A DNA stretch of 64,000 nucleotides from Scatomorpha sp964345235 (GCA_964345235.1 CAYFQE010000003.1:19860-83859), one strand, 5' to 3'. Positions 24,318 to 33,125 are shown, counted from the first letter of the stretch. A program made the numbers and translations. Notes: generated by a model from the letters alone, not told the origin.

Positions 24318-24346
24318 TTTAAGTTTACATTGCGCTGTGATATATT
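24318..24346 (+). promoter_or_regulatory. Promoter of rlmB
   Basis: TTTAAG, 17-bp spacer, TATATT (24341-24346) preceded by TG one base away, an extended -10. The rlmB start is at 24385. Confidence 0.45.
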
Positions 24347-24384
24347 ATTTAAGATTGTAATCATATTGCGGAAGGAAAACATAT

Positions 24385-25173
24385 TTGAAAAATACAGAAA
24401 CAGAAGAAAGAGCTTATGCAAGTGAAGAAAAAAGCAGAAAAGATATTATCGAGGGGAAAAATGCGGTTTTCGAAGCCCTAAGGTCATCTGCACCGCTTGA
24501 GAAAATATATATTTCAAAAACGGTAAAAAGCAAGCCAAACCACATTCTGGCCATTGCCAGAGAGAGAAATGTTCCGGTTGTCAGTTGCGAGCCTAACAAG
24601 CTCGACGCCATGAGCGTGAGAAAATCGCATCAGGGCGTGATTGCCGTAACCGCCGCAAGTGAGTATTTGGAGCTGGATGCTCTCATAGAAATTTTTAAAA
24701 AAAGTTCCGAGCCCGCCTTCCTGATTGCCTGCGACAGCGTGAGCGATCCGCAGAATCTCGGCGCCATAATAAGAACAGCCGAGTGTGCGGGGGCTGACGG
24801 GCTCATAATTCCAAAGCGCCGAAGCGCAGGACTAACCGCCATTGTCAACAAGACAAGTGCGGGCGCCGCCTCGCATTTTCCGGTGGCTCGAGTTACAAAC
24901 CTAAGCGCCGCGCTGGAGGAGTTAAAAGAGAACGGAGTTTGGGTTTTTGGGGCCGATATGGCTGGTGAAAAGAGCCATTGGGAAACCGATTTTAAAGGCC
25001 CCGTTTGTCTTGTCATAGGCTCTGAAGGGAAGGGCATCTCCAAGCTCCTTCGAGAAAAATGCGATTTTCTTGTAAATATACCCATGAGGGGCAAAATAAA
25101 TTCCCTAAACGCCGCAGTTGCGGCAGCCGTATTGATATATGAAGTTAGAAGACAAAGAGATACTAGAGTATAA
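24385..25173 (+). CDS. rlmB: 23S rRNA (guanosine-2'-O-)-methyltransferase RlmB/TrmH-family
   Basis: A SpoU-class (SPOUT) methyltransferase of 262 residues. The N-terminal substrate-binding domain carries IIEGKNAVFEAL near residue 21. The catalytic domain has the three family motifs: DPQNLGAIIRTAECAG, LVIGSEGKGIS and IPMRGKINSLNAAVAAAVL. The start is TTG behind GGAAGG. RlmB itself or a close paralogue (TrmH-family) is equally possible. Confidence 0.88.
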   Translation: MKNTETEERAYASEEKSRKDIIEGKNAVFEALRSSAPLEKIYISKTVKSKPNHILAIARERNVPVVSCEPNKLDAMSVRKSHQGVIAVTAASEYLELDALIEIFKKSSEPAFLIACDSVSDPQNLGAIIRTAECAGADGLIIPKRRSAGLTAIVNKTSAGAASHFPVARVTNLSAALEELKENGVWVFGADMAGEKSHWETDFKGPVCLVIGSEGKGISKLLREKCDFLVNIPMRGKINSLNAAVAAAVLIYEVRRQRDTRV

Positions 25174-25203
25174 AGGATAGAAATTTGTACAAAGGCGAAT
25201 CAA

Positions 25204-27747
25204 ATGAACTTTGACGGAAAAATGAAAGATTTGTCGTACGACGAATTTTCGCTTACCTCGATTTTAAATGAATATTCCGAGCCGCGCTACTACAGAGATG
25301 AGTACGATGAGCATGTGAGCCATATAGTTCGTGATACCCTGGCCGAGCACATTGCAGAAACGAGCGCGGTGAATGCCCATGTGAACAGCGAGATGGACAG
25401 GGCCGCCGAAAACTACTTTTACGAGCACGACGCCAGAAGGTCATTTGGAGAATCAACGGTTTTCTCCGATGAAACAGCTCCCGAATATTTCCAAAGCGAG
25501 GACAGAGCGTCTTCGATATTCGATGGCTATTACAACGATGAATCCGAGCCATACGAAGACTACACAGAGGAAGACGATGCAATTTTCCGCATGACCTCGC
25601 AAAGAAGTGAAGCCCCGCATGCAGTTGAAGATGAAACCTTGCACTACGACTTTTCAGAGTATACCGAAGACAGCTATTCTGACTACAGACTTAAAGACGA
25701 GCATGCCGATGGCTACGAAGAAGAATACACCGAGTCCGAAGAGTTTTACGATGAAGACGACGACATAAAAATATATGAAGATGTCAAAATCTATGACCCC
25801 GACGGCGACCACGATGTAAAAATCTACGGCGCTCCCGCCATGGACATCTCATACGGAAGACGCGAATATAACCCTGCAGATTTTCATGCGGACGGAGTCG
25901 AAGATTTCAGAATATATGAGACGGCTGAAAGTTCACAAACGGATTTCGAGAACTTTAAGTCCGAGAAAAAGGCGGAGAGAGAGAAGAAGGCGAAAAAAGA
26001 GAGCCGAATGTCGGGGATAACCTCGCTTTTGGCCATGCTTCAGCTCAAGTTCCAAAGACAGCGCATACAAAGCGAAAAAGCCGGCAGTAAGCTCGACGAA
26101 GAAGAGGATCTCGGACCCGAGGCAACCCCCAAAGACGCCTCGAGATACTACGGCTCTCAAATACACTCACTGCGGAGCAGAGTGCGCATGGCGGCTATCC
26201 TAACCATAATCGCCTCGTGGATATCTCTCGGACTTCCGGTGTTCGGAGCCTTGAGAACCGACCTTAAAACAGCTTCGCTTGTTCTTCTCATAATACAGTT
26301 GGCGGTAATTATGGTAGGGCTCGATGTCTTTACGGCAGGCATAACAGCCATCGTCAGAGGAAGGCCGGGAATATGGAGCTTGCTGTCACTAACACTTATA
26401 GTAATGGCGCTGGATGCTGGAGTTACAGCCTCTATGGGAGTAAAGGGAGACGGGCTTCCATACTCCGCCTTGGGTTGCCTTTGCATGAGCTTGGCGCTCT
26501 ACTCGGCGCTCCAGCAGACAAGGGCTCTCAGGTATTCGACAAAGGCGCTGGAGATTATAGAATCTCCTTACACCGTGACCACCGAGGCCGATGTCATAGA
26601 AGACGGGCGTTCGGTGCTAAAGTCGCAGATAGTCACCGACGGCTTTATAAAAACGGCGGAAGCACCCAGCTTTATGGAAGAGCTTTACACAAAACTTGTG
26701 TTCCCCATAATTGTCCTCGCCGTTTTGCTGGCAGGATTTGTCAGTTTAAAAACCGACAACATTGAGGCGTTCATACACTATCTCTCGGGAATACTTGCGG
26801 CAGGACTGCCTTTTGTGGTTTTTGTAAACTTCCCGATCGGCTATGCCCGACTCGCCAGACTCCTTTTCCACCAAGGCGCCGCAGTGGCGGGCTGGGAAGG
26901 AGTAAGAGATATAGGAAGGTCCCGTCACATGATAGTGACCGACAGCGACATCTTCCCGCCCAGCGCAATAAGCATAGAGGCGGTAAGGATATTAGACGGT
27001 ATGTGGCCCGAGAGCATAATCTCGGCCGCCGGCAGTATCATCTGCGCCTCGGGTAGCGGACTTGCTCCCGCATTCATGGACCTTATGCAGAAAAACAACT
27101 GCGAAAAACAGGAGGTCGAAGACTTCTACTGCCACGAGGGAGGCGGACTCACGGCGAGAATAAACGGCATGGAGGTAATTTGCGGCTCCGTTGCATTTAT
27201 GAACCTTATGTCGGTAAGAATTCCCCGGCGAATGAGCTTGGATAACTGCGTGTACTTGGCCATAAACCGAACCATCATGGGAGTGTTCACAATCGACTAC
27301 AGACCTTTGCCTCTGGTGAAATCGGCGCTCAGCGAGATTATGAATGTAAAGAGGCAGCCGCATTTTGCAATAAGAGATTTTTTGGTCACGCCTCTCATGA
27401 TTCGCAATAAGTTTAAAATTTCCACCGACGGCTTCGAATTTCCGACCTTTGAGAGAAGATATGAGATAAGCTCCGTCGAACCGGGACAAGACAGTCAGGT
27501 TTCGGCGGTACTCACGAGAGAGGGGCTGGGAAGTTTTATTCTCCTCACCGAGAGAGTTCGCAAGCTCTATGTGATAAGTCTGGTCCTTCTGGTGTTTGCG
27601 CTTGTCGTCGGACTCTTGGGTATGCTTTTGTTTAGCTACTATCCCATAGTCGGAGCTTTCGCCCTGGCCGATGTGAAAACACTGCTTTTCTACATGCTGC
27701 TATCGCTGATACCGGGCATAATACTGAACATAGTGTTTATGAATTAG
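25204..27747 (+). CDS. Pseudo-P-type ATPase with long acidic N-terminal region
   Basis: Residues 1-300 are acidic, Tyr-rich and low complexity, with repeated KIY/RIY units (IKIYEDVKIYDP, VKIYGAP, FRIYE), then a basic patch. From about residue 325 it follows a P1-type ATPase plan: membrane pairs, an actuator-like stretch (EADVIEDGRSVLKSQIV), a helix pair, then GWEGVRDIGRSRHMIV and TDSDIFPP. The last stands where DKTGT should be (Asp580), so the phosphorylation motif is lost. Later segments resemble the N domain (GGGLTARINGMEVICGS), but GDGxND is absent. Likely a non-catalytic regulator or scaffold. Confidence 0.7.
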   Translation: MNFDGKMKDLSYDEFSLTSILNEYSEPRYYRDEYDEHVSHIVRDTLAEHIAETSAVNAHVNSEMDRAAENYFYEHDARRSFGESTVFSDETAPEYFQSEDRASSIFDGYYNDESEPYEDYTEEDDAIFRMTSQRSEAPHAVEDETLHYDFSEYTEDSYSDYRLKDEHADGYEEEYTESEEFYDEDDDIKIYEDVKIYDPDGDHDVKIYGAPAMDISYGRREYNPADFHADGVEDFRIYETAESSQTDFENFKSEKKAEREKKAKKESRMSGITSLLAMLQLKFQRQRIQSEKAGSKLDEEEDLGPEATPKDASRYYGSQIHSLRSRVRMAAILTIIASWISLGLPVFGALRTDLKTASLVLLIIQLAVIMVGLDVFTAGITAIVRGRPGIWSLLSLTLIVMALDAGVTASMGVKGDGLPYSALGCLCMSLALYSALQQTRALRYSTKALEIIESPYTVTTEADVIEDGRSVLKSQIVTDGFIKTAEAPSFMEELYTKLVFPIIVLAVLLAGFVSLKTDNIEAFIHYLSGILAAGLPFVVFVNFPIGYARLARLLFHQGAAVAGWEGVRDIGRSRHMIVTDSDIFPPSAISIEAVRILDGMWPESIISAAGSIICASGSGLAPAFMDLMQKNNCEKQEVEDFYCHEGGGLTARINGMEVICGSVAFMNLMSVRIPRRMSLDNCVYLAINRTIMGVFTIDYRPLPLVKSALSEIMNVKRQPHFAIRDFLVTPLMIRNKFKISTDGFEFPTFERRYEISSVEPGQDSQVSAVLTREGLGSFILLTERVRKLYVISLVLLVFALVVGLLGMLLFSYYPIVGAFALADVKTLLFYMLLSLIPGIILNIVFMN

Positions 27748-27754
27748 ATAGTTC

Positions 27755-27784
27755 TTGCCAAAATGGCAGAAAATAGGATATAAT
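27755..27784 (+). promoter_or_regulatory. Promoter of the EF-G-like gene
   Basis: TTGCCA (27755-27760), 18-bp spacer, TATAAT (27779-27784), 48 bp before the start codon. Confidence 0.6.
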
Positions 27785-27831
27785 CTTTAGGCTATTTGAT
27801 TAAAATAATAAGTTAATATAAGGAGTACAAA

Positions 27832-29862
27832 ATGAGCTACGAAACCAAGAATATTCGCAACATAGCATTCCTGGGTCACGGCGGTAACGGCAAAACCTCG
27901 TTGGCCGAGAACATTCTTTTCCTCACGGGCGTAACAAACCGCCAGGGAAAGGTCGCAGAGGGAAATACCGTATCAGACTACGATTCCGAGGAAACCCGCC
28001 GCCAGATAAGTATACAGATGAGTGTCATGTACACAAATTACAAGGGCAAGAAGATAAACATTCTCGATGCGCCCGGATACTTCGACTTTGTCGGAGAAGT
28101 TCACGAGGCCCTAAGAGCTGCCGATGCCAGCGTAATTGTCATCTCCGCTAAAGACGGTCTTGATGTCGGCGCAGAAAAGGCGTGGGAGCTACTCGAGAAA
28201 GAGGATAAGCCCAGAGCCATCTTTATAAGCAAAATAGATGAGGACCATGCCGATTTCAATAAAACGGTTGAACAGCTCAAAGAGAAGTTCGGCCATTCGA
28301 TAACCCCGATGGTCATGCCTGTCATGGAAGGCGAAAAGCTCATCGGCGTCGCCGATATTATCGAGCGCAAGGCCTATACTATTGAAAAGAACAAGCAGGT
28401 AGAAATTAAGCTTCCCGAAAGCATCAGCGGAGAAGTTGAGGACCGCTATTCCGAGATAGCAGAGAATGCCGCCAGCACCTGTGAAGAGCTTATGGAAAAG
28501 TTTTTAGACACAATGGAGCTCAGCCCCGAGGAAATTTACGGAGCTATGGCAAACGGCATAAAAGAGCACGATATTTGCCCCGTTTTCTGCGGCAATATCA
28601 TGACAGGTCTCGGAACCGAGATATTCCTCAACGCCGTTGCGGCCTTCTTCCCCGCACCCATGGAGCAGGGCGAGGATGTCGATGTAGACGGAGAGCCCTG
28701 CGCTATAGTATTTAAAACAATTTCCGACCAGTTCGGCAAGTTCTCGATATTCAAGGTCATTTCGGGCAACATTACCCCCGACATGAACCTCTACAACTCC
28801 CGCAGCGGAGTGCAGGAGAAGCTCGGCAGAGTATTTCTTATGCAGGGCAAAAAGAGCATAGAGACAAAAGAGCTCTGTTGCGGCGACATCGGAGCTGCCT
28901 CCAAGCTCTCCGATACAAACACGGGCGACACATTGGGCCTCAGCCGCGAGGTTGAAGCCGCCCCCGGAATAGAGTTCCCGCCGACCTGCTACTCTATGGC
29001 AATAGTTCCCAAGATTAAGGGACAGGAAGATAAAGTTGCTCTGGGCCTTGCCAGACTCGGCGAAGAAGACATGACATTCAAGATTGAAAACAACGCCGAA
29101 ACAAGACAGCTCGTGCTCTCGGGTATGGGCGACATACATCTGGGAGTTCTCTGCTCCAAGCTCAAGAACAAGTTCGGAGTCGAGGTAGAGCTTATGCCCG
29201 CCAGAGTTCCCTACAGAGAAAAGATAAGAAAGTCAATCAAGGTTCAGGGCAGACACAAAAAGCAGACGGGCGGCCACGGTCAGTTCGGCGATGTTTGGAT
29301 AGAGTTTGAGCCTCAGGAAGAGCAGGAAGAACTCATCTTCGAAGAGAAGATTTTCGGCGGATCAGTGCCCAAGAACTTCTTCCCCGCAGTCGAAAAGGGT
29401 CTTTTAGAGAGCGCCCAGCGCGGCGTTATAGCCGGATACCCCATGGTCTATCTCAAGGCCACGCTCTACGACGGATCCTACCACCCCGTCGACTCATCCG
29501 AAATGGCTTTCAAGATGGCGGCATCATTGGCATATAAAGAACTCACAAAGGCATCTCCCACCATTTTAGAGCCTATCGGACTTTTAAGAGTGAGAATTCC
29601 CGATACAAACCTGGGAGATATCATGAGCGATATCTCGTCCAAAAGACGCGGCACGGTTTTGGGCATGAACGCCGAAGGCGGAATGCAGATAGTCGAGGCA
29701 GAGGTTCCCATGGCGGAAATGTCAAGCTATGCAATAGACCTGCGTTCGATGACACAGGCAAGAGGCTCTTTCACACTCGAATTTGTGCGCTACAGCGAGG
29801 CGCCCGGCGCAGTTCAGCAAAAGATTATTGATGAGGCGGCAGCGCTGGAGGAAGAGCAGTAA
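27832..29862 (+). CDS. Elongation factor G-like translational GTPase (EF-G paralogue)
   Basis: A 676-residue EF-G-type protein with GTPase motifs GHGGNGKTS (G1), DAPGYFDF (G3) and FISKIDEDH (G4, with Ser in place of the usual Asn of NKxD). The remaining domains follow EF-G order (QTGGHGQFGDVWIEFEP for domain IV; the C-terminal RGSFTLEFVRYSEAP). Its divergence from canonical FusA and its isolated place, away from rpsL-rpsG-tuf, suggest the EF-G2-like group, whose role may be ribosome recycling or stress translation. Strong GGAG upstream. Confidence 0.85.
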   Translation: MSYETKNIRNIAFLGHGGNGKTSLAENILFLTGVTNRQGKVAEGNTVSDYDSEETRRQISIQMSVMYTNYKGKKINILDAPGYFDFVGEVHEALRAADASVIVISAKDGLDVGAEKAWELLEKEDKPRAIFISKIDEDHADFNKTVEQLKEKFGHSITPMVMPVMEGEKLIGVADIIERKAYTIEKNKQVEIKLPESISGEVEDRYSEIAENAASTCEELMEKFLDTMELSPEEIYGAMANGIKEHDICPVFCGNIMTGLGTEIFLNAVAAFFPAPMEQGEDVDVDGEPCAIVFKTISDQFGKFSIFKVISGNITPDMNLYNSRSGVQEKLGRVFLMQGKKSIETKELCCGDIGAASKLSDTNTGDTLGLSREVEAAPGIEFPPTCYSMAIVPKIKGQEDKVALGLARLGEEDMTFKIENNAETRQLVLSGMGDIHLGVLCSKLKNKFGVEVELMPARVPYREKIRKSIKVQGRHKKQTGGHGQFGDVWIEFEPQEEQEELIFEEKIFGGSVPKNFFPAVEKGLLESAQRGVIAGYPMVYLKATLYDGSYHPVDSSEMAFKMAASLAYKELTKASPTILEPIGLLRVRIPDTNLGDIMSDISSKRRGTVLGMNAEGGMQIVEAEVPMAEMSSYAIDLRSMTQARGSFTLEFVRYSEAPGAVQQKIIDEAAALEEEQ

Positions 29863-29888
29863 AATATCTTCTCATCAGGGAGAATTAA

Positions 29889-30764
29889 ATGAGAAAAAGC
29901 AATAAATTCAGAGATGGCATGTACATCTTCTGGTCAATAGCGATAATACTTGTACTTATTTTGGTGTTTGCGAGTCTTATTCTCTCGTCTTGCTCCAAAA
30001 CGGGAGCAGAAGATACCAGAGTCCCACCGACAAATGCACCGACTACAGAGGCTCCGGCAACTGCCGAGCCCTCGCAGGTCGAAGACCCCATCGAGCCGGG
30101 GCCTGAGCAGGGAGAAAAAGAGCCGGGCGCTCAAGGTAGCGCCATACTTCAGCCCACCGAGGATGCGGGACAGGAATACATAGACAAAATAGTGTTTTTG
30201 GGCGACAGCACAACCTACGGACTCAAGTTCTACGGCGTGCTCTCGGGCGGCAAGGAGACAAATAAAGTCTGGACACCTGAAAGCGGCACATTGACTCTCA
30301 ATTTCTGGAATACAACAGGTATCGTCTATCCCGAAACGGGCGCAGAGATAATTATGACAGAGGCGCTTAAGCAGTCGAAGCCCGAGATTCTCTGCATCAC
30401 ACTCGGTGTAAACGGTATTACCATGCTCGACGAAGCTGCCTTTAAGCTGACTTATAGAAATATGGTCAATGCCCTAAAGGAAGCCAGTCCCGATACAAAG
30501 ATAATAATAAACTCGTTGTATCCTGTAGAAGCGAGCTATGAGGCCAAAAACAACGGCATAAACAACGAAAGAATTTCGGCAGCAAACGAATGGCTCAAGG
30601 CCGTTGCCGCCGAGACAGGCACTAAATATGCCGAAACAAACCTCGGTCTGATGGACGAAAACGGAAAACTCAAGGCGGAGATGGGCAACGGAGACGGAAT
30701 ACATCTCGGTCCCGACGGATTTAAAAAAGTTCTCGAATACCTGAGAACTCACGCCTATCCATAA
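29889..30764 (+). CDS. SGNH/GDSL-type esterase lipoprotein
   Basis: A 291-residue exported hydrolase. A membrane segment at about residues 13-33 ends in a lipobox-like ILSSC; a Thr/Pro/Glu linker follows to about residue 95. The SGNH blocks are IVFLGDSTTYG (block I Ser), TLGVNGI (block III Asn) and GDGIHLGPDGF (block V Asp/His). Likely deacylates or deacetylates a cell-envelope glycan. It is 26 bp after the EF-G-like gene and 32 bp before a small lipoprotein gene. Confidence 0.83.
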   Translation: MRKSNKFRDGMYIFWSIAIILVLILVFASLILSSCSKTGAEDTRVPPTNAPTTEAPATAEPSQVEDPIEPGPEQGEKEPGAQGSAILQPTEDAGQEYIDKIVFLGDSTTYGLKFYGVLSGGKETNKVWTPESGTLTLNFWNTTGIVYPETGAEIIMTEALKQSKPEILCITLGVNGITMLDEAAFKLTYRNMVNALKEASPDTKIIINSLYPVEASYEAKNNGINNERISAANEWLKAVAAETGTKYAETNLGLMDENGKLKAEMGNGDGIHLGPDGFKKVLEYLRTHAYP

Positions 30765-30796
30765 ATAAAAATGCCTATTAAAGAAAGGTAAATAAA

Positions 30797-31276
30797 ATGA
30801 AAAGAATATTAATTCTTGCTTTGGCGGTATTGCTCCTGCTGGGAGTATCCGCTTGCGGAAAGAAAGAAGTAAAAGACCCTGGCATGGAAGCTGTAGACAG
30901 CGCAATCATGAAACTAATGACCTCCGACGGCAGTCAAACTGTAGCGCTCGATGCGGACTATGTCAGCACCATAATTAAGATTAGTTCCGATGAATATGTC
31001 GAGATGAATTGCCACAAAAACGCAGTTAGCCTCTCGATGGATGAGTGGGGAATTTTCAAGGCGGCAGACGAGGCCGCGCGCAAAAACTTAGAGAGCAAGC
31101 TGAATGCCTATCTCAAGGCCAGAGTCGAAAGCTGGATGCCCGAGTATTTGCCCGACCAAAGACCGAAGATTGAAAAGTCCGAGCTCTATGTCGCCGGAAA
31201 CTATGTCATCTACATGATTTTAAGTGAAGAGCACAAAGAAGCCGTAAAGGCTGAACTTGACCCTCTCTTCAAGTAA
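30797..31276 (+). CDS. Small lipoprotein, DUF4358-like
   Basis: A 159-residue lipoprotein: signal peptide to residue 20, lipobox LGVSACG. The mature part (EYVEMNCHKN, EWGIFKAADEAARKNLESKLNAYLK and then AGNYVIYMIL) resembles the DUF4358 family of Clostridia, of unknown function. AGAAAGG precedes the ATG. Likely cotranscribed with the SGNH hydrolase. Confidence 0.7.
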   Translation: MKRILILALAVLLLLGVSACGKKEVKDPGMEAVDSAIMKLMTSDGSQTVALDADYVSTIIKISSDEYVEMNCHKNAVSLSMDEWGIFKAADEAARKNLESKLNAYLKARVESWMPEYLPDQRPKIEKSELYVAGNYVIYMILSEEHKEAVKAELDPLFK

Positions 31277-31301
31277 ACAAAAAACCAAATATAATTAAAC
31301 A

Positions 31302-31336
31302 GGCGTTGCAAAATGAAAAACTTTGCAACGCCTTTT
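31302..31336 (+). terminator. Terminator with GCGTTGCAA core (copy 2)
   Basis: GGCGTTGCAAA (31302-31312) pairs with TTTGCAACGCC (31322-31332), then TTTT. It ends the EF-G/SGNH/lipoprotein unit. Confidence 0.8.
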
Positions 31337-31448
31337 ATGTGCTTAATCCTACTGTTTTACGGACAATTATTGAAATTTGTTTATAGCCATTGCGCTCCCT
31401 GTGCAGGGGATAGAGTTATGGCGGAAAACCTTAGCTATCTCGGCTACT

Positions 31449-31513
31449 CCATGCCCTCCCTGTGCAAGGGAGGGAGTCGCGGCGTAAGCCGTGACGGGCG
31501 GGTTGACAAAAAC
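31449..31513 (+). repeat. GC-rich intergenic repeat, copy 1 (left of serpin)
   Basis: About 65 bp running from CCATGCCCTCCCTGTG to GGGCGGGTTGACAAAA and containing GCCGTGACGGGCGGG. A second copy in the same orientation lies at 33007-33065. Such GC-rich palindrome-like units are common dispersed intergenic repeats in gut Clostridia. The 195 bp between the terminator and the serpin hold nothing else I can name. Confidence 0.75.
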
Positions 31514-31527
31514 ATAGCGCACCCTAA

Positions 31528-32892
31528 TCACGCCTGCGGCTGATGGACAATGCCGACAAAGAGCGGCAGTCCATCCGTTCCCGTGATAACAAAAATGAAA
31601 GGCCTGTTAAGTATAAAGTCAACTTCATCGTCGGGAGGCGCCGCTGCACCGCAAACCATCATTACAGTATATGCCGCCGCGGTGACGCCCTCTTCGTCAA
31701 TGGCTGCCCTTGCAGCATGCCTTACCTTAGAGAGGAATACTTCGTCTACATCGTCGGTCATTGGGGAGAAATCCGAGGTATTAAGGTCGAAAACATCGCT
31801 AATTCCCATGGCTTTCAGGGCGGGGCTAAGCTCCATATCCGAGCTGATATCAAACTTGGGAACGGAAAGATTGACTATTATATGCTTGTTTTCCGCACTC
31901 TCGCCGCCGCTGAGCAGAAAGTCTAAGGTCTTTTCATCGGAAAGAAGCTCCTCGGGCAGAACCCCTTCATCGGGGAGCAAAAACCACATGGCGCCGCTGC
32001 CCTCCAAGCGTTTAGAAACGGCAGAGAAACGCTCGCTCCAATAATAATTGTTCGTTTCGCTTTCACGCATAAAATCGCAGGTCAAATCGCCGCTTAAACT
32101 GTGAAATGTGTTGGGGGCAGTATTGTTTTCCGAAAACTCGTCGCCCCACTTGGCCCTAAAGTAGATTGTGGTTGCAAGAGCGAGAATCGTTTCCCTGTCC
32201 ATTTTAAGAGAGGATGCCTGCTCTTTTAAAAGTCCGCCGGTCTGTTTGTTAATCCAATCCTGAAGGGCTTTATCAAACTCGGCAGAACCCATTTCTCCTC
32301 GGAAAGACGAAGCGTAGTAGTGCTTTGCCAGTGCGTTCATTGCGCCCTGTTTAAAGTTGATTTGGTCGCTTAGCCACAGGGAACTTGCCAGAATGCTTGA
32401 AACTGCGCCGTCGTCACAGTAATTTGCATTCCAAAGAGCTGCAGACTTCTTGCGTAGCGTGGCTATATCGGGGCTTCCCAGCAGATTCAAAATCTGTCCG
32501 CGGCTCTCGCCATCCGTCACTTCCGCCAGCATGGCAAGAGCCATGTAGATATTTATGGGGGAGCAGGCTTTGTTATCCCCGTCGCCGCCTGTGAGAAGTT
32601 GGGGTATAACAGTGCGCAGATAGCTGTCTAGGGCATCAGTGTAGTTTTCCGACTGCTCAAGCTGTTTGCTCTGGTCTGCTCTCCATGCGCTGTAAACCTT
32701 GTCAAAGCCGTCGCTGTCGAAGTCGCCGTTAGCTTTTACATATTTGCTCTCGTCGGGATAGGGAGCCATTTCGGGGTACTGCGCGGCGGCAAGCTGATAT
32801 TTGGAGTAACTTTGCATTTGAGTATTTTGGGAACAGCCGGTCAGAGATAATATGCTGACTGCGGCAAGAATAAGTGCAATAATCCTTTTCAT
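31528..32892 (-). CDS. Secreted serpin (serine protease inhibitor) lipoprotein
   Basis: A 454-residue serpin with a lipobox (LSLTGCS, residues 15-21), so anchored on the outer face of the membrane. After a linker to about residue 100 the fold shows SPINIYMALAMLAEV, TTIYFRAKWGDEF and VNLSVPKFDISS. The hinge EEGVTAAAYT (about 400-409) leads into a reactive loop VMMVCGAAAPP; counting from the hinge puts Ala-Ala near P1-P1', suggesting elastase-like targets. The hinge is permissive (small residues), so it is probably inhibitory. GGAGG precedes the ATG. Confidence 0.88.
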   Translation of the reverse strand: MKRIIALILAAVSILSLTGCSQNTQMQSYSKYQLAAAQYPEMAPYPDESKYVKANGDFDSDGFDKVYSAWRADQSKQLEQSENYTDALDSYLRTVIPQLLTGGDGDNKACSPINIYMALAMLAEVTDGESRGQILNLLGSPDIATLRKKSAALWNANYCDDGAVSSILASSLWLSDQINFKQGAMNALAKHYYASSFRGEMGSAEFDKALQDWINKQTGGLLKEQASSLKMDRETILALATTIYFRAKWGDEFSENNTAPNTFHSLSGDLTCDFMRESETNNYYWSERFSAVSKRLEGSGAMWFLLPDEGVLPEELLSDEKTLDFLLSGGESAENKHIIVNLSVPKFDISSDMELSPALKAMGISDVFDLNTSDFSPMTDDVDEVFLSKVRHAARAAIDEEGVTAAAYTVMMVCGAAAPPDDEVDFILNRPFIFVITGTDGLPLFVGIVHQPQA

Positions 32893-32925
32893 AATTAAGT
32901 CCTCCGTTAAGAGTTTTTGGGGTAT

Positions 32926-32941
32926 GTCTATTTTTATAGAC
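32926..32941. promoter_or_regulatory. Palindrome upstream of the serpin gene
   Basis: GTCTATTTTTATAGAC, a 6-bp inverted repeat with an AT centre, 34 bp before the serpin start. It could be an operator; a clear promoter was not identified around it. Confidence 0.35.
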
Positions 32942-33006
32942 GCAAGTTTTTTAAAAAAAGTTCCTAATAGGTGGCTTAATAAAACTTAGATTTGATTTAG
33001 ATAGAC

Positions 33007-33065
33007 CCATGTCCTTCCTGTGTAAGGGTGGCACGGCGCAGCCGTGACGGGCGGGCTGACAAAAC
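33007..33065 (+). repeat. GC-rich intergenic repeat, copy 2 (right of serpin)
   Basis: Matches the unit at 31449-31513 in the same orientation: CCATGTCCTTCCTGTG ... GCCGTGACGGGCGGG ... CTGACAAAA. It lies directly beside the cysS terminator. The intervening 32893-33006 is AT-rich upstream sequence of the serpin. Confidence 0.75.
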
Positions 33066-33109
33066 AAAAAAACAGAAGCGTTGCAAAAACAATTTGCAAC
33101 GCTTCTGTT
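33066..33109 (-). terminator. Terminator of the cysE-cysS operon, GCGTTGCAA core (copy 3)
   Basis: AACAGAAGCGTTGCAAA (33071-33087) pairs over 17 bp with the sequence at 33093-33109; on the minus strand it is followed by a run of T. Confidence 0.82.
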
Positions 33110-33125
33110 TTTATAAGCTTAGAGT

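Noticed and set aside
28504..29139. 211-codon minus-strand frame inside the EF-G-like gene
   Set aside because: Shadow frame of a conserved GTPase gene; no start signal or domain.
31313..31543. 76-codon plus-strand frame after the DUF4358 lipoprotein
   Set aside because: Begins inside a terminator hairpin and runs through the GC-rich repeat; no ribosome site.
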